A stretch of DNA of 64,000 nt from Bradyrhizobium macuxiense (GCF_007993935.1 NZ_VITY01000010.1:124001-188000), one strand, 5' to 3'. Positions 32,992-42,873 are shown, counted from the first letter of the stretch. The notes: generated by a model not told the origin, from the sequence alone. Numbers and translations: made by a program.

Positions 32992-35816
32992 ATGGCGAAG
33001 CGCCACGGACGCAGGATGGCGAAACGGCTGAAAAAGACTGCGTTACCGCGGCCAAAGCAGCGCGAGGGCGTCCCGCGATCGACATCTTTGCAGGGGCGAG
33101 AAACAGAAATCGCCCTGATCGATCAACTTCTCGATCGTATCGACCAGGGTGGCTCGAATCTCGTTGTCAGCGGGGCAACCGGGATCGGAAAGTCAGCGAT
33201 TCTAGACGAGGCGAAAAGCCGGGCACGCGAGTGCGGCATCACCGTGCTCGGCATGACGGGCGTCCTGGCTGAAGTTCATATTGCGTTCGCTGGACTTGAG
33301 CAGGCGCTACGCCCGCTCATGAAACAGGCGAAGTCCTTGGCTTCTCGCCAGCGGTCTGCTCTGCTGAACGCCTTTCGCATGAGCGATGATGCCGCTGCAT
33401 CGCCGGATATTTGGCTGGTCGCTCTGGCGACACTTTCGCTTCTGACGGAGGGTGCGGGTCACAAGCCTATCTTGCTCATCGCTGACGACGCCCAGTGGCT
33501 CGATGAGGCGACCCGCGACGTGCTGTCCTTCGTCTCCAGGCGATTGAGTTCGGATCCCATAGTTCTGCTCCTGGCAGTACGAGAGGGCTTCGATCTCCCG
33601 TTTGGAGATGCTGGCACTTTGCGCCACGTCGTTCCGCCTCTCGGCAATGTCGATGCGGCACGCTTGCTGGACCTCCAGGCGCCCGGCCTCTCCAGGGACC
33701 TCCACTGCCGCTTCCTGAGAGAAGCTGCCGGCAATCCGCTGGCCCTAGTGGAGTTGCCGCGCGCAATACAGGCGGCCGATCACGGTGAGGGCCGGTGGCT
33801 TCCGTTGACGGAGCGCCTGGAACGCGCCTTTTGCAGTCGCTTGTCCGAACTTCCCGATGTTACACGCACACTCCTGTCCGTAGCCGCGGAAAACGATGGG
33901 ACGTCCCCCCACGAAATCATGCGCGCCAGTGAAGTGCTGCTGGATGGGAGCATCGGAGTTGACGTATTCGCGCCCGCCATCTCGGCAAGGCTGATCGAGT
34001 TCGATGCAACAGAGGTACGGTTTCGGCACCCGCTTGTGCGATCCGCAATTCATCAAGTAACCGACGTTGCAACACGCAAAAAGGTTCATGCCGCGCTCGC
34101 GGCGATCATCGAAGATCAGGATCGCCGGCTTTGGCATCGCGCGGCAGCGACCATCGGCCCGGATGATGAACTGGCCGTGGAACACGATCTCATGGCAACT
34201 CGTGTGCTGCGGCGGGGCGCGCTCACGACGGTCGTCGAAATCCTCCAGATCGCGGCAAAGCTGAGCAGCACGAAAAAGGCGAGAAGGGAGCGACTTTTGC
34301 GGGCCGCCGAATTTGCAGCAGTTGATCTCGGGCGGCCAACTCTGGTCGAGCATCTGTTGCGGGGGGCCGAGGTGGATGGGTCGGATAGACTGAGCGCCGC
34401 TCGGGTCGGGTGGTGTCGCGAAGTAGGCGAGCCTCAGATGGCCAATGATCCCAGGAAGATCTCCGCCCTGATCGGGTTTGCCGATCAGGCACACGGCGCT
34501 GGCGCGAAGGATCTGGCAAGCAGTCTTCTCGTGCGAGCGGCGCAACGCTGTTTGTGGAGCAACGCGAGCAGCGACGTTCGCGCTAGCGTCCTCGCCGCGG
34601 CAAGCCAACTGGAGTTGCCGGAACTCGACCCTCGCTTGATTGCAATATCCGCCTATGTAGAGCCGCTTCAACAAGGCGGCGAGGTGTACGTGAAGCTGCA
34701 AGCGCTTTCCGCAGGAAGACTCGGCGACCCCCATATTGGGCGCATCCTGGGGAGCGCTGCAAACATCATCGGCGCGTTCGATCTCGGTGTAAGCTTTCTC
34801 GCCGAATCCAACGCAGAGCTGCGCAAACAAGCCCGCATTGGCAACCTCCCGCGTGTGCTCTTTGCTCAAGCCTGGTCCGAAATGGAAGTGGGCGATTGGG
34901 TGGGAGCAATGAGAGAGGCCGAAGAAGCAGTCCGCCTTGCCGAAGAGGTCGAGGCGCCTTATGGGCCGCGGCGGCCACGATCGTGAAGGCGAGGCTGGCG
35001 GGCATGCAAGGCGAACTCGAACAATCCGAGGCGCACGCGGCTCAAGCGGAGCGCCTGGTTTTATCAACCGGCGCCAGTTTCTTGCCAGCGCTTCTGCAGT
35101 TGGCGCGAGGCATAGCCGCCATCGGCGCCGGCCGGCATTTGGAGGCATTAGAGCACCTTCGCCGCCTGTTTGTGCCAGCCGATCCCGCCTTCAACTTCGG
35201 TCTGCAGTTCTTTGCGCTCGCCGATTTCGTAGAGGCGGCGGTCTACTCCAATCGCTCGCAAGCTGCGCGTACCGTGATCGATGAGATCGAGCGCGTCTCG
35301 ACCCCGAGGCCGGTGCCGTGGGTCAAGACAATGTTGTCCTACAGCAAGGCGCTGGTCGCGGCCAATGAGGATGCGGAAGGCTTCTTTTTGCAGGGCCTTG
35401 GCCCGGCTGCAAAGAATTGGCCTTTCCTGCGCGGGCGCCTCCTGCTCGGCTACGGCGTGTGGCTGCGCCGGCAGCGCAGGCCCGCCGATGCGCGGGCTCC
35501 ACTGCGCGAGGCTCGCGGCATTTTCGACGCGCTCGGCGCTTCGCCCTGGAGCGATCGCGCGCGGGAGGAGTTGCGAGCAGCCGGCGAAACCAGCCATCGC
35601 CGAACCGGGCAAATTTGGGAGAGGCTGACTCCGCAAGAGTTGCACATCGCCCAACTCGCGGCTCAAGGGCTTTCGAACAAGGTGATCGGAGCAAGACTGT
35701 ATCTGTCACACCGCACCGTCGGTTATCATTTGCATCACATCTTTTCCAAGACCGGGATCACCTCCCGGTCCGGCCTGGGGACCATCCTCTCCACGGCCAA
35801 CGGCCCGCCAACCTGA
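32992..35816 (+). pseudogene. LuxR-family regulator with AAA ATPase domain, frameshifted
   Basis: The gene reads as a large ATPase regulator of the LAL/MalT type broken by one frameshift. The first frame (32992-34986) has Walker A 'SGATGIGKSAI' (residues 60-70), Walker B 'ILLIADDAQWLDE' and a helical region. At about 34957-34959 the sense moves to the next frame ('LWAAAATIVKARLAGMQGEL'), which continues through TPR-like helices to a C-terminal LuxR helix-turn-helix (35625-35790, 'LTPQELHIAQLAAQGLSNKV'). Restoring one missing base gives about 941 residues. It could be a true pseudogene or an assembly error. It lies upstream of the efflux operon, which it may have controlled. Confidence 0.85.
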
Positions 35817-36046
35817 TCCTGTCTGCCATCGGACTGGTCATCTGACAGATGCGGCAGTCCTCGGTCGCCCGCATTCTCTACGTGTAAATCCACGAAGGGA
35901 CTGTAGGTGTACAGATGATCTTTTTCCTCATAGCGGCTTGGACCTACTTGCGGGTGTCCCCGCCGCTACGAGTTCCAGCTGTCGCTCGAAGATATCTGCG
36001 GCTCTGCCGCCTCGTCGCTAACCGTCTCTTTTGAAGGAGGCCGAAG

Positions 36047-36280
36047 ATGACGCAGGTATATTTCCATTGCTCCAATGCCAACGAGGTGCTGATCGATCGC
36101 TGCGGCGCCATTGTGGAAGACCTTGGAAAGGCACGTGATCGCGCGGCCTCGGTCGTGCGCTCGCTCACGACCGCACGAAGTCGTGAGGATTGGCGCCGCT
36201 GGATTCTGCACGTCAACGACGATCTCGGCGAAGAACTCTTCGTAGTCCTGTTTGCCTTCATCCTCCGCAAACCGAGTTGA
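36047..36280 (+). CDS. DUF6894 family small protein
   Basis: This 77-residue protein has the short rhizobial DUF6894 pattern: 'VYFHCSNANEVLIDRCGAIV' at the start, a central helix (about 25-50, 'LGKARDRAASVVRSL') and the strand 'ILHVNDDLGEELFVVLF'. A near-perfect GAAGGAGG ribosome site precedes the ATG. These proteins occur in many copies in Bradyrhizobium genomes, often near stress or regulatory genes; their role is unknown. It is seven bases upstream of the FUSC gene and probably in the same transcript. Confidence 0.85.
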   Translation: MTQVYFHCSNANEVLIDRCGAIVEDLGKARDRAASVVRSLTTARSREDWRRWILHVNDDLGEELFVVLFAFILRKPS

Positions 36281-36287
36281 GATCGGC

Positions 36288-37898
36288 ATGTCGTGTATTC
36301 CAATTAGCTCATGGACCTTCGCCATCCGCGTTTGGCTGGCCATCATCCTGGCGTTGTTTGTAAGCTTCTGGCTGCAGCTCGAAGCGCCGTTCACGGCGGC
36401 AGTGACGGTCGCCATTCTCGCGGAGCCGACCCGCGGTCAAGCATTAGAAAAAGCTGCCTTTCGAATGACCGGCACCGTTGTGGGGGTGATAGCCTCAGTC
36501 GCGATCACCGGGCTCTTCTCGCAGACAAGAGATCTGATGCTGGCGGCGTCTGCAGTGTGGCTCGGCCTTTGCGTCTTTGCGGCAAAACTTCTGGATGGTT
36601 ATCGCGCCTATGCAGCCGTGCTGACCGGCTACACCGTTGCAAACGTCGCGATACAGCAGATCGACAGTCCGCAGCGCGTGTTCGACGCTGGCATGGAGCG
36701 TGGCGCGGCGATTGCGATCGGCATCATCTCGATAGCCGTCGTAAATGTATTGCTATCCGCTCCCGACCGGCATCCGCGACTTGCCACGCAATTGACAGCA
36801 ATTCATCGTCGCGTGCGCGATTACGCAAGCGCTGCCTTCCGTGGCGATAGGGACAACTTAGCGACCTTCCTGACCCTGGTGCGGGACATCGTTGGGCTCA
36901 GACCTGACATAGCAAGCGTCGCTATCGAGTCGAGTAGCGGTCCCGTCAGCAGCGCCGCCGCCCGCAGCGCTGCCGTCAACCTCGTCGCTGAATTGCAAGC
37001 AGCCCGAGCCTTGAATACCGCTTCCGCCGATGTCGAGACCGACGCTTCCGCATCGAAAATGCGAGAGTTGCTGCGGCGGGACGACGACGTTTGTCGGGAT
37101 TTGTTAGCCCTGCGGTCGACGAGATGGCCATCACGATCACAGCGCGTCCCCTTGTACCGCTCTTATGGAATTGCGGCCGAAACTGCCGTGCGCGCCGTTC
37201 TGTGGTTTGCAATTGCCTCGATGTTCTTTGTCTGGGCCGGCTGGTCCGCGGCAAGCGCGTCGTTGTACCTAGTCGCCGCGATCGGTGCACTGGGCGTTAC
37301 GACGCCCAACCCACGCGGTTACACCGCGATAGCGCTTCTGGGCGCGCCGATCGCGGTCGTGCTGGCAGGCATACTCGAGTTCATCGTGCTCGACGGCGCC
37401 GACGGCTTTCCGGTACTGACGATCGCGCTGGCTCCTTTCATGATCGGTGCGGCTCTTCTCACTACCTCGGAAAATCCGGTTTGGTCGGGAATTGGCCGCA
37501 TCAATCTCATCGCCATCCCGACGATCCTCGCGCCTAGCAATCCCCAGTCATACAACCCTGAGGCGTTCCTTTTCACGTCTCTCTTTGTCATTGCGGCCGC
37601 AGCGGTCCTGCTGGCGGCACAGATGCTCATTCCGCCCGTCTCCGATGACAAACAGAGGATGCGGCTGCTCAGCGAAGCTCGTGGCGCGCTGGGGGCTGAC
37701 AACGGGAACAGCGAAAGTCCGGAGGAAGCAATGTTCCGCGACGCATCGCGCATCGGACAATTTCTTTCTGCTGACGGAGCGCAGGACAGCCGCGGTCTCG
37801 CAGAACTGCTCTCCTGCTTCGACCAATCGGCAATGCTACGGCGCTGCAACGCGGAACCGACGCAACTCGTCGACGCTTCGTCTCGGGAGGCAACCTGA
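36288..37898 (+). CDS. FUSC-family inner-membrane efflux protein (AaeB-like)
   Basis: This 536-residue protein has two blocks of membrane helices (about 10-165 and 315-475) separated by a cytoplasmic region, the FUSC/AaeB arrangement. Family sequences include 'FTAAVTVAILAEPTRGQALEKAAFRMTGTVVGV' near the N-terminus. With the DUF1656 and HlyD-type genes that follow directly it forms an AaeXAB-like system, which exports aromatic acids or other toxic compounds. No outer-membrane channel gene is present. The start at 36288 is preferred over one at 36252 that would overlap the DUF6894 gene. Confidence 0.88.
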   Translation: MSCIPISSWTFAIRVWLAIILALFVSFWLQLEAPFTAAVTVAILAEPTRGQALEKAAFRMTGTVVGVIASVAITGLFSQTRDLMLAASAVWLGLCVFAAKLLDGYRAYAAVLTGYTVANVAIQQIDSPQRVFDAGMERGAAIAIGIISIAVVNVLLSAPDRHPRLATQLTAIHRRVRDYASAAFRGDRDNLATFLTLVRDIVGLRPDIASVAIESSSGPVSSAAARSAAVNLVAELQAARALNTASADVETDASASKMRELLRRDDDVCRDLLALRSTRWPSRSQRVPLYRSYGIAAETAVRAVLWFAIASMFFVWAGWSAASASLYLVAAIGALGVTTPNPRGYTAIALLGAPIAVVLAGILEFIVLDGADGFPVLTIALAPFMIGAALLTTSENPVWSGIGRINLIAIPTILAPSNPQSYNPEAFLFTSLFVIAAAAVLLAAQMLIPPVSDDKQRMRLLSEARGALGADNGNSESPEEAMFRDASRIGQFLSADGAQDSRGLAELLSCFDQSAMLRRCNAEPTQLVDASSREAT

Positions 37899-38101
37899 TG
37901 GCACACACCTTCGGAGAGTTGGTCGTCGGAGGCGTTCTGTTCGCACCCTTCGTAACCTACCTGGTGGCAGCCATTGCTGTTCTCGTGGTTCTTCGACCGC
38001 TGCTGACTGTTGCAGGGTTCGCGAAGATTTTCAGTCACGTTCCGATCGCACAGCTCAGTCTCTTTGTGACGATCCTGTGCCTGTTGCTGCTGTTGTTCTA
38101 G
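37898..38101 (+). CDS. DUF1656 family small membrane protein (AaeX-like)
   Basis: This 67-residue protein has two membrane helices (about 10-32 and 48-67) with 'GELVVGGVLFAPFVTYLVAA' at the start, the DUF1656 signature. The ATG shares one base with the FUSC stop (TGATG), so translation is coupled. It is the usual middle gene of FUSC-DUF1656-HlyD efflux operons; its exact function is unknown. Confidence 0.88.
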   Translation: MAHTFGELVVGGVLFAPFVTYLVAAIAVLVVLRPLLTVAGFAKIFSHVPIAQLSLFVTILCLLLLLF

Positions 38102-38112
38102 AGGAGAGTGCC

Positions 38113-39276
38113 ATGGATGCGATGGTTCGTGATGAGGCTGTTGAAGATGAGGCGCGGTCACGCGTCGGGCGCTTTTCGCCGGTGTCGGATCGAGGAGCAA
38201 GCGAGTTCGCGCGAAGAGTCTCGGAAGGTTGTCCGGACGACGAACAGACCGCCTCGCCTCCAACAAAATCGGTGCCGCGGCGAAGAGCCAACGGCTCACG
38301 AGCGATGCGGCTCCTGCTTCGCGGATTGGCGACCGCCAGTATCGCGACTGGTGCAGTGCTAGGAGCAGTCATGGCCTGGGATTTGTACAATGCCGCGCCC
38401 TGGACGCGTGATGGCAGCGTGCGCGTTCAAGTCGCGAACGTGGCACCGCAGATTTCCGGTCAGATCGCGGAGATTCGGGTCGTCGACAATCAATTCGTTC
38501 GCAAGGGCGATATTCTTTATGTCATCGAGCCCTTCGACTTCCAGGTCGCGCTGCGCGCTTACAAGGCGTCGCTCCAGCAAAAGATGGCTGATCGGGACGT
38601 CAAAAATTTGCAGTCCGAGCGACGGCAGCGCTTGACCGATCTTGCGGTAAGCACTGAGGAGAAGCAGACCTATCAGGCAAATGCCGTCCAGGCGGCAGCC
38701 GTCGTTGACTCGGCTCAGGAGCAGGTGAAGCAGGCGGAGATCAACCTGCAGCGCACCGAGGTGCGCAGCCCGGTGGACGGATACGTGACCAACCTCTTGC
38801 TCCGGGTGGGAAACTACGCGGTACAGGGGACCAGCAATATCTCAATTGTCGACACAGACAGCTTCTGGATCGACGGCTATTTCGAGGAGACAAAGCTGGC
38901 CCGACTATGCGTGGGTGACCGCGCCGAGGCGAAGCTGATGGGTTACTCGGCGCCGATCATCGGTCACATCGCAACAGTGACGCGCGGTGTCAGCGTGTCC
39001 AATGCTACGGCCGCTACGCAAGGCTTGCCCAACGTCGATCCTGTTTACACCTGGGTGCGTCTCGCGCAGCGAGTACCGGTTCGCATCGTGATCGACAAGG
39101 TTCCGCCCGGCGTGCCGCTGGTGTCCGGCCTGACCGCGACGGTCACGATCCGTGACGGCAAGGACGACGAGAGCAAAACGCGGCTTCAGAGGGCGAGCGC
39201 CGACCTTCAGCGGAGCTTTGCGGGATTGTTCGGCGGAGATCCGGCGCGGCCTGGCTGCATTCCTAATCCGTCATGA
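38113..39276 (+). CDS. HlyD/AaeA-type periplasmic adaptor of the efflux system
   Basis: This 387-residue protein has an unusually long N-terminal tail (about 1-65), one membrane helix (about 68-88), then the adaptor core: lipoyl-like halves 'VQVANVAPQISGQIAEIRVV' and 'LQRTEVRSPVDGYVTNLLLR', a coiled coil between them (about 145-215), and a beta-barrel domain. It bridges the FUSC pump to an outer-membrane channel. The ATG at 38113 follows GAGGAGAG, 11 bases after the DUF1656 stop. The same frame is open far upstream through the FUSC gene, but that part is antisense-like noise. Confidence 0.9.
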   Translation: MDAMVRDEAVEDEARSRVGRFSPVSDRGASEFARRVSEGCPDDEQTASPPTKSVPRRRANGSRAMRLLLRGLATASIATGAVLGAVMAWDLYNAAPWTRDGSVRVQVANVAPQISGQIAEIRVVDNQFVRKGDILYVIEPFDFQVALRAYKASLQQKMADRDVKNLQSERRQRLTDLAVSTEEKQTYQANAVQAAAVVDSAQEQVKQAEINLQRTEVRSPVDGYVTNLLLRVGNYAVQGTSNISIVDTDSFWIDGYFEETKLARLCVGDRAEAKLMGYSAPIIGHIATVTRGVSVSNATAATQGLPNVDPVYTWVRLAQRVPVRIVIDKVPPGVPLVSGLTATVTIRDGKDDESKTRLQRASADLQRSFAGLFGGDPARPGCIPNPS

Positions 39277-39318
39277 GGCCCCGATTCCACCAACATCAGC
39301 AACTCAAGGAGAAAAGCA

Positions 39319-41034
39319 ATGTCCAGCATCCCTACCCTGCGCATGACAATCGGTGACTTCCTGCTTCGTCGTCTTGGAGAGGCCGGCATCCGACATTTGT
39401 TCGGTGTGCCCGGCGACTACAATCTGCCGCTGTTGCAGCAGCTCTACGACGCCGGCCCGCTGGAATGGATCGGCACGACCGGCGAGTTGAACGCGTCCTA
39501 TGCGGCGGATGGTTATGCACGGCTCAACGGTCTGGGCGCGCTGCTGGTGACGAACGGCGTTGGGGCGCTGAGTGCAATCAATGGCATCGGTGGCTCATAC
39601 AGCGAGCACGTGCCGGTCATCTGTATCTGCGGATCGATACCGCTCCGCTCCATCGACCGTGGGCTCGGAATGCATCACACGATGGCTGACGGGACTTTCG
39701 ATCACTTCCTCGATGCCTACGCGCCGGTGACCGTTGCGCGGACGAGGCTCACCCCACGCAACGCGGCGACCGAGATCGATCGGCTGATCCTCACCGCATG
39801 GCGGGAGAAGCTTCCGGTGTACATGGAGTTGCCGTCCGACATCGCCTACCTCGATATCGAGGTTCCCACAGCTCCGCTCGTGCTGTCCGAGCCGCCGAGT
39901 GATCCTGAACGGCTGCGCTCGTGCATCACCGCTGTCGCGGGGCGATTGGCCGCCGCCACGTCTCCGGCGATCCTCATCGACGCCGACGCGGACCGGTTCG
40001 GCGTCGCGCCCGAGCTGATGGAGCTGGCCGACAAGTTGCGGGCTCCGGTGGCCGTCGTCAACGCAGCAAAGGCTGTGATCGACGAGACGTTCCCTCATTA
40101 CCTCGGCATCTACGGCGGCGAGGCAAGCGCGCCGGGAGTCCGCGAGGCAATCGAGGGCAGCGACTGCCTGCTCTCGATCGGCTATCGACCGATCGAGGTG
40201 ACGACCGGCGACTTCACCGCCGTGTTGCCTGCCGGTACGATCCAAGCGCGCGGCCATTCGGTCGATGTAGGCAATGACAACTATCAGGCGGTGACGCTCA
40301 AGGAAGTCCTGCGCGGCGTCATCGACGCGGTTCCGTCAGTCGCGAGCCGCGCTCCACGTGACGCTGCCCCAGCGATGGAAGGCAAGCAGGCCTACGGCTC
40401 CGCCAAGCTCTCTCAGGCTGCCTACTGGCAGGCCATCCAGAGCTATCTGCGGCCTGGGGACGTCCTGTACGTCGACAATGGGACGTCATTCGTTCTTCTC
40501 GGCCTGAAGCTTCCGGCCGATTGCACTTTCATCGGCTCGATCAACTGGGGATCAATCGGCTACTCGGTCGGAGCCTTGCTCGGCGCACTCACGGCGGCGC
40601 CGCACCGTCGTCACCTGCTGTTCCTTGGCGACGGCTCTTTCCAGGTCACGGCGCAGGAGCTATCGACCATTCTGCGCCACGACCACAAGCCGGTGATCTT
40701 CCTGATCAACAACGGCGGGTACACCATCGAACGCGGCTATCTCGGCAAGACCGAGTCCTACAACGACGTCGCCAACTGGGCCTATGCCGCTCTACCCAAG
40801 GTGCTCTGTCCTGACACTTCCGCACGCTCGTTCGTCGTCAAGACTTGCGGTGACCTGCAGGATGCCCTTCGTGCGCCTAACGATACGATGATCTTCGTCG
40901 AATCGATCATGGACTCCGGCGATGCTCTCGCTCCGGTCATCGTCAGCAGCAACAAGGGCGCCGAACTCGACTACGGACCTCGCGGTCCGCACCGACGCGA
41001 CGACGTGCAGCTTCAGCCGGCTGCGGTTGATTAG
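39319..41034 (+). CDS. Thiamine-diphosphate 2-keto acid decarboxylase (pyruvate/indolepyruvate decarboxylase family)
   Basis: This 571-residue enzyme has the pyruvate-decarboxylase layout. The catalytic glutamate is E56 in 'WIGTTGELNASYAADGYAR'. The active-site histidines are H119-H120 in 'LGMHHTMADG', typical of decarboxylases rather than synthases. The ThDP/Mg motif is 'LFLGDGSFQVTAQELS' to 'INNGGYTIERGY'. It would convert pyruvate, phenylpyruvate or indolepyruvate to an aldehyde. It lies 42 bases after the efflux adaptor and may share its transcript. Indolepyruvate would link it to indole-3-acetic acid formation, but substrate choice cannot be read from sequence. Confidence 0.9.
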   Translation: MSSIPTLRMTIGDFLLRRLGEAGIRHLFGVPGDYNLPLLQQLYDAGPLEWIGTTGELNASYAADGYARLNGLGALLVTNGVGALSAINGIGGSYSEHVPVICICGSIPLRSIDRGLGMHHTMADGTFDHFLDAYAPVTVARTRLTPRNAATEIDRLILTAWREKLPVYMELPSDIAYLDIEVPTAPLVLSEPPSDPERLRSCITAVAGRLAAATSPAILIDADADRFGVAPELMELADKLRAPVAVVNAAKAVIDETFPHYLGIYGGEASAPGVREAIEGSDCLLSIGYRPIEVTTGDFTAVLPAGTIQARGHSVDVGNDNYQAVTLKEVLRGVIDAVPSVASRAPRDAAPAMEGKQAYGSAKLSQAAYWQAIQSYLRPGDVLYVDNGTSFVLLGLKLPADCTFIGSINWGSIGYSVGALLGALTAAPHRRHLLFLGDGSFQVTAQELSTILRHDHKPVIFLINNGGYTIERGYLGKTESYNDVANWAYAALPKVLCPDTSARSFVVKTCGDLQDALRAPNDTMIFVESIMDSGDALAPVIVSSNKGAELDYGPRGPHRRDDVQLQPAAVD

Positions 41035-41109
41035 GCGGGCAGTGCAATTTTCTCGATCTTAAACGGCGTCTCGTGCGCCGAAGTCCGACCAAACAGTGGA
41101 GAAAATAAC

Positions 41110-42084
41110 ATGACCAACGCTAACCCCATTAACCGCGTCGCCATCTTCGGTACGGGCGTGATCGGCGCGAGCTGGACCGCGCTGTTTCTGGCGAGGGGAC
41201 TGCACGTCGTCGCGACGGACATCGCGCCGAACGCTGAAGCGTCGCTCCGCAAGTTCGTCGAGACAGCCTGGCCAGCTCTCAAGCGATTGGGCCTCTCGGC
41301 CAGAGCGTCGCAAACCAATCTCAAGTTCACCGCGGATCTCGCCGAAGCGCTCGCCGGCGTTGATCTCGTGCAGGAGAATGGCCCCGAGCGGATTGATTTC
41401 AAGCAGAAGCTTTATGCACAGTTCGACGAGCTGCTGCCGCCCGGCGTGATCATCGCATCGAGCTCGTCGGGACTCACAATGAGCGAAATCCAAAAGGGCG
41501 CCGTATCCTACCCCGAGCGTTGTGTCATCGCCCATCCGTTCAATCCGCCGCACCTGATTCCGCTGGTGGAAATCGTCGGCGGAGCCAAGACCTCCGAAGA
41601 GACGATCCGGCGCGCCGCGGAATTTTATGCATCGATCGGACAGCGACCGGTGCGCCTCAACAAGGAAATGCCGGGACATGTTGCGAATCGCTTGCAAGCG
41701 GCGCTTGGGCGCGAGGTCTATCACCTCGTTGCCGAGGGGATCGTCAGCGCCGCCGACGTCGACACCGCCCTGTGCTGGGGGCCTGGCCTGCGCTGGGGTA
41801 TCATGGGCAACATGATGCTCAATCATCTCGGCGGTGGTCCGGGCGGCATCGAGCAATTCCTCGAGCAGTTCACTGGACCGATGACAGCCTGGTGGAAGAC
41901 CCTAGGGTCCCCCGAGATGACTCCCGCGGTACAAAGGAAGCTCATCGACAGCGTGTACGCCGAAGTCGGACCGCGGACCATCGGAGAGCTTGAGGCCGAG
42001 CGAGACGACATTCTGCTCGGACTGCTCGAATTACGCACCAAGCGTTCGGAGGCGCTCTGGCCAACACAAGTCGCAACCGAGTAG
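41110..42084 (+). CDS. 3-hydroxyacyl-CoA dehydrogenase family protein (carnitine dehydrogenase / lambda-crystallin type)
   Basis: This 324-residue NAD-dependent enzyme has a Rossmann motif 'VAIFGTGVIGASWTALFLARG' around residues 10-30, the catalytic histidine block 'VIAHPFNPPHLIPLVEIVGG', and 'MPGHVANRLQAALGREVYHL' leading into the C-terminal helical domain. 'CWGPGLRWGIMGNM' is typical of the short, single-domain branch that includes L-carnitine dehydrogenase and lambda-crystallin. It probably oxidises a 3-hydroxy acid. It is 75 bases downstream of the decarboxylase gene; a shared pathway is possible but not obvious. Confidence 0.88.
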   Translation: MTNANPINRVAIFGTGVIGASWTALFLARGLHVVATDIAPNAEASLRKFVETAWPALKRLGLSARASQTNLKFTADLAEALAGVDLVQENGPERIDFKQKLYAQFDELLPPGVIIASSSSGLTMSEIQKGAVSYPERCVIAHPFNPPHLIPLVEIVGGAKTSEETIRRAAEFYASIGQRPVRLNKEMPGHVANRLQAALGREVYHLVAEGIVSAADVDTALCWGPGLRWGIMGNMMLNHLGGGPGGIEQFLEQFTGPMTAWWKTLGSPEMTPAVQRKLIDSVYAEVGPRTIGELEAERDDILLGLLELRTKRSEALWPTQVATE

Positions 42085-42380
42085 CGAGGCAGTTCTTGGG
42101 CCTGCTGAACTCATCGCGGCGGAGCCGTGGCCGAGCCAAACATCGGTCTTCAGTAGCCGCGACCCTTGTGCGGGCACAGTTTGTCTCTTGCGCCCGCTTG
42201 GGCCGCGCCGAGAGTCCGCTTTGCTCGCCCCGATATCCGATCTTACGACGCGCATCGGTTCGATCTGTGCCAATTGATCTGCGCGCTGTACCTGATGGCG
42301 AGAGAAACGAAGGAAAGGGCGTGGATGAGGAGCTAATGCGAGGGCGAAGAACCAAAAAAATATAATAGAATCAATTCTTA

Positions 42381-42470
42381 TGGCGGAGAGAGTGGGATTC
42401 GAACCCACGGTACGGTTTCCCGCACACACGCTTTCCAAGCGTGCGCCTTAAGCCACTCGGCCATCTCTCC
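42381..42470 (-). tRNA. tRNA-Ser (anticodon GGA)
   Basis: A full serine tRNA of 90 bases, including an encoded CCA end, reads on the minus strand. It starts GGAGAGATGGCCGAGTGG, has the anticodon arm CACGC-TTGGAAA-GCGTG with anticodon GGA at 42434-42436, a long variable arm (as expected for serine) and the T-arm GTGGG-TTCGAAT-CCCAC. The acceptor stem pairs GGAGAGA with TCTCTCC. Its 3' end, at the low-coordinate side, faces the putative island, as is usual for integration at tRNAs. Confidence 0.97.
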
Positions 42471-42750
42471 GGGAGGCCTCTCTTGAAGGGCTGAGGCGGA
42501 TTTTGCAAGGGAGCGCGGGGCCGGAGCGCGAAATTTCCCCAATTGATTGAAAATATTGGGTAAATCCGCGCTGGTCGCGGCCGTGCCCGGCCGCCTCGCG
42601 GTCTTATTTGTTCGATTTTGGAGGGTGGCCGGCCAGAGGCAGGCACAAATCAGGCGATGCGGCCGAATGCTCCGTAGTGAAAGCCGGACTGCTCCGGTTA
42701 CACCTGTCACGGGAATGCTGATCTATCAGTCACCAGCGCGACGCATTCGG

Positions 42751-42873
42751 CGTCGTCCTGGCGAAAGCCAGGACCCATTACCCCAGCCGGTCGCTGCTAC
42801 GCGACGCCGGGGCCGCGATCCCTTTCACAATCCGACACGGTGGTTATGGGTCCTGGCTTTCGCCAGGACGGCT
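42751..42873. repeat. Palindromic intergenic repeat, copy 1
   Basis: The element has 28-bp terminal inverted repeats (CGTCGTCCTGGCGAAAGCCA.. and its complement), each of which is itself a hairpin: TCCTGGC-GAAA-GCCAGGA. About 65 variable bases separate them. The same structure recurs at 47597 and, with CCCGG instead of CCTGG, at 62873. It looks like a REP/MITE-type element. The rest of the gene-free stretch from 42471 to 43029 shows nothing else I can support. Confidence 0.85.

Larger units (their letters stand above)
28034..42394. mobile_element. Putative tRNA-Ser-associated genomic island (degenerate, no integrase seen)
   Basis: The segment runs from a 15-bp copy of the tRNA-Ser 3' end to the intact tRNA, with a third copy of 14 bp at 32764, and could be two tandem insertions. 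The content is accessory: regulators, efflux, catabolic-type enzymes and a frameshifted regulator, with long AT-richer gene-free stretches. No integrase, transposase or transfer gene is present, so if it is an island it has lost its mobility genes. Confidence 0.4.

Noticed and set aside
35901..35914. Inverted repeat CTGTAGGTGTACAG before the DUF6894 gene
   Set aside because: Five-base arms are too short to separate from chance.
28034..42394. Integrase, transposase, plasmid or CRISPR genes in the putative island
   Set aside because: I looked for them in the frames of this interval and found none; the island call rests only on the tRNA-end repeats and gene content.
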